From Ailanthus altissimus (lineage: Eukaryota; Streptophyta; Magnoliopsida; Sapindales; Simaroubaceae), in assembly GCA_946807835.1 (NCBI GenBank), contig OX327697.1, positions 19,416,001 through 19,480,000 of the forward strand: 64,000 bases of DNA, in the 5' to 3' direction. A model generated the notes under the pieces. That model had not been told where the DNA came from. It did no database searches and saw only the letters and a list, made by a program, of their open reading frames with translations. How positions within the stretch are numbered: position 1 is the first letter of the stretch; each line of letters begins with the position of its first letter. The translations under genes and the position numbers were made by a program. Positions 61,201 to 64,000 of this stretch are shown here, piece by piece.

Positions 61201-61492
61201 CAATTTTTTAGAAGCTCTAACTAGAATCAAAAAACAATAAACAACGACAAGAATAATAAAACATATTTTGAACCTAAGCCAGAAAATGAAAAAAGATAAA
61301 TAAGAAGAAAACACAACGTGCAAATCTAAAAAATAGAAAAGAGAAATTATACCTTCTCTTTTTGGGGTGTCGTCTGCAAGTATACTACAAACATATCAAA
61401 AGAAAATTTTACTTCCAATCAAGTACCTATATGAGTTTAATTAACACGATTTAGAAAAGGGAGAAAATTGATGCTCTAGGTACAAAGCCTAC
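58221..61492. other. AT-rich DNA inside or beside the CACTA element
   Basis: No clear gene. Two exon-like minus-strand pieces were seen: near 60835-60920 (VFVKDVCKEYVGWPLNDMKR after an AG), and near 59500-59600 a hydrophobic helix (TILVIVAITIAMNASITMLL). Neither could be assigned. They may be captured gene bits or chance. Confidence 0.35.
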
Positions 61493-61659
61493 CTTCAAGT
61501 AGTCATTAATGGCCTTGTATAATCCACTATAAATTGGTCTTGCAGACTCCGAAATTGATTGTGACAAGCCAACAAAACAAGCAGAGTAAAATTTGAGTTA
61601 TGAGCAATTTTTGCCAGATGCCCATCAATTAATTTACCAACAACCACCATTTGGGATTC
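61493..61659 (-). pseudogene. NPH3-domain (BTB/NPH3 family) exon fragment
   Basis: The minus strand encodes MVVVGKLIDGHLAKIAHNSN, then after a small frameshift GLSQSISESARPIYSGLYKA and INDYLK, ending at a GT donor (61492-61491). This is the NPH3 domain section that reads LIDGYLAEIA...SISE.ARP.YDGLY.AI..YLK in plant NPY/NPH3/RPT2 proteins, which act as adaptors for CUL3 ubiquitin ligases in light and auxin responses. Only this exon is present: no BTB domain and no later NPH3 exons. It lies about 475 bp downstream of the last PDH E1-beta exon on the same strand. Confidence 0.8.
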
Positions 61660-62133
61660 AGACCAGCATCATTTAGGATAAAAAAGACCTTATATTAGAA
61701 GATGTTTTCATAGCTTATTGATACTATGTGTTGAAACCAGATTTGATTAAAAAAACTAATACTAATAGATTAATGATGTTCAAAATCAAAGTGCAGACTA
61801 GAGTTATTGGAGAATATCAGGAGAAATTGTACATAACAAAAGGTGCTCTAAATCTACATTCTTATATAATGTGAATCACAGATTAATAGATCATTAATTA
61901 TCCACCTTTGTGATCTAAGAACATAACTTCTTTTTCAATAATATTCTTTAACTAATCAGACATGATTTCATTCATATTGTAATTTGCTTCAAAGATTTTC
62001 ATCACTGACAAAAATAGCATCATGAAAACACAAGTATTCACATTTGTGATTTAAGAATGTGGACCAGTTAGATATGATTCTAACAATCATGAGCAAAGCT
62101 TAGTACTTCAATCAATACAAGCAAACTAAGAAC

Positions 62134-63311
62134 CTTGCATAGAAAAGTTAAATGTCATAAACTCCACAACAGGCTTCAGACCATAATACGCAGCACCAAC
62201 TCCAATCCCAGTAAAACCAGCCTGCCAAACATATGTAAGAAAAAATTACGATGGGCAGACAACTATCACCAAGAATGGAAACAAGAAGATTAATTAGTCG
62301 ATAATTTATATAAAAATCAGCATATAAGACAGATAGATGGATATAGAGGGTAAGAGGATCTACAAAATTGTTTGACTAATAATTAACAAAAACAAAAGAA
62401 AAACGAAAACCCAAAAAAAAAGGCAAAATCAAATCAAGTAAAAGTAATAACCTCAGTGATTGGGGTATCAAGAACCCTGTCAGGGCCATACTTCTCTAAA
62501 AGACCTTTGGATATCTATACAAACAGAGAAACAAAAATCTAGTACGTTATAAGACAACCGTAAATATACTTGTATAGTCTTCAAGGAAAATAAAGAACCA
62601 AAGTATAAAAGTACAAATATCCTAAACATGTAACACTAACCTTGTATGCACCTTAATATTCCCCAACCTGCACTCAGAAGACATAAAATGAGTATAAGTT
62701 GACAAGGTTAAGAAGTTTAGACCAGTAAAAATCTCACATCACTTTTTCTTACCTCTTCACCCATCAAGAACACTTTAGGATCAGCAGACATCTCCTCATC
62801 GAGTGCAGAGTTTAAAGCCTCTCTAATCGTCATTTGCGCACAGTTATTGCACCCAAAAAAATCTTAAGTTCAATGTTTCAGGAAACAACATAAACAAGAA
62901 ATAAATTCTTCAACAATGTGACCTAAACAAGAAATTGCAACACTAAAACTCATAGATGACCAGCATCTCTATAACCAAAGATAAAAGGACTCAAATTAAG
63001 ATATCTACCTTCTCACATCATTAAAACAATAACTAAGTCATAAAAGAAATCCATAATCAACGAATAAAATATGGATACAATACAATAGGTTACAAGGCAT
63101 AATTACCTTTTTAGCTGCAGATGAGTAATTTCTCGAAGCAAAAACCACAGGGCGAATTCTCTGGGTTACAAAATCGCATTCGTAATAAAAACAAGATTTA
63201 AAACGTATGAAAACAAAAATGAAAAACGAAAAGCAAAAACAAATACTAATTAGGCAATACCATAACAGCCGAACCGCCATCAGCCACTTTTTGCCTAATA
63301 ATTCTCCACAT
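62134..63311 (-). pseudogene. Pyruvate dehydrogenase E1-beta (mitochondrial) pseudogene, exons 1-6
   Basis: 5' part of the gene for the beta subunit of pyruvate dehydrogenase E1, which with E1-alpha decarboxylates pyruvate in the mitochondrial matrix. Exons on the minus strand: 63261-63311 (MWRIIRQKVADGGSAVM), 63107-63160 (RIRPVVFASRNYSSAAKK; together the transit peptide), 62753-62836 ([20 protein letters not shown], then VFLMGEE), 62641-62667 (VGEY, stop, GAYK), 62452-62514 (ISKGLLEKYGPDRVLDTPIT, E), 62134-62221 ([29 protein letters not shown]). Introns are short with GT-AG borders, except that no AG stands before exon 3 (gcgcaaATG). The stop in exon 4 is TAA where the family has Gln. The next exon (AIDHIINSAAK) and all later ones are missing, so the gene is a truncated copy. 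It was made at DNA level, because the introns remain. Confidence 0.9.
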
Positions 63312-64000
63312 CTTTTATTTGCTTTTCACTTAAACCCTGCTTTCATCACCAAACGATGACTAATTCTATGTTAGATTTTTATTTTGATTAATTACGTATG
63401 TACATCTAAGAACGTGGTAAAGCTAAAGCTATTATCAACGATCTGATCGCCGAAGAGGGTAAAAAGGATTGAAACAGAGCCCACCACCAGATGTGATATT
63501 TATTTAATTTGTTTATTGTTTTATTGCTTTCTGATTTAGACTAAAGAATTTTCAAATACATCTTTCCCACAAAAGAAAAAAATAAGTTATATAATTTTCC
63601 CTTACTAGGCAAGAATTGAATGCGGTGTCATTTAGAGTCATCTTAGTTCACTTATAAAGCATTGTTATCATGTGGTCAGGCTTTCATCTTACGTAAATAG
63701 AGTATCTAGTGTTTTAAACCAACATGGGTTTAACACAAAGTTGTTATGAGAGTAAAGATATGAGTATGAGAGACATAGATTGAAAAGTTAGGGTTAGTAA
63801 TTGATAAATAAAGTGATAAATGAAAAAAATATTAAATAATTTCAAATTTCACATTTAAAGAATAATGTAAGTTTATGGCAACAAACTCGATTTGGGTCTT
63901 TTTATTTTTTTAATTTATAACGCCCAAAACGACGTCAATTTGGATGTTATATTAATTTTTATATATTTAAATTATTTTTAATAATTATATTTTTAAATAA
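63312..64000. other. AT-rich DNA upstream of the PDH E1-beta fragment
   Basis: Could include the copied promoter of the parent gene. No CACTA-type right end (tttttgtagtagtg) was found up to the window edge, and no gene is seen. Confidence 0.4.

Overview
This is a window of AT-rich plant nuclear DNA, almost certainly from a eudicot. The species cannot be fixed from the sequence. The evidence is intron-containing fragments of typical plant genes, two DUF247 genes, and plant-type LTR retrotransposons (Athila/Tat-like, chromovirus and Copia). There are also CACTA and hAT-like DNA transposon traces. Only two intact protein genes are visible. The rest is repeat DNA and gene debris.

Layout. 1-9430: two minus-strand Athila-like Ty3/gypsy copies lie head to tail, each with a long LTR, PBS, iterated leader and gag; copy A also carries protease and RT. 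10425-17779: a plus-strand chromovirus pol relic and its putative 3' LTR, which holds an unclassified repeat split by a solo LTR (15206-16638, TSD GCCCA). 18941-19790: a GC-richer island of unknown nature. 20870-32464: plus-strand gene debris, with a RhoGAP-like exon and an eIF2-alpha pseudogene that keeps its introns. One eIF2-alpha exon is split by an LTR element (24037-32438) that lacks RT and most of the integrase. That element is itself split inside its protease by a second solo LTR (27455-28726). 33970-54840: a segmental duplication, each unit carrying one DUF247 gene. The second unit took in a Copia element (41406-48814), which in turn took in a 2.85-kb solo LTR (43821-46672). It also took in a 1.2-kb hAT-like element (49289-50491). 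54950-55807: a LINE fragment. 57868 onward: a CACTA terminus with a palindromic subterminal array. 61493-63311: minus-strand fragments of an NPH3/BTB gene and of the mitochondrial pyruvate dehydrogenase E1-beta gene.

How it fits together. The insertions can be ordered from target-site duplications, continuity of the interrupted sequence, and the paralogous empty site: host exon < LTR element C < solo LTR P; segmental duplication < Copia E < solo LTR F. The broken pol genes share one decay signature, G-to-A or C-to-T changes that hit catalytic aspartates or create stops, as expected of long-methylated, silenced DNA. The two DUF247 paralogues are the only genes likely to make protein.
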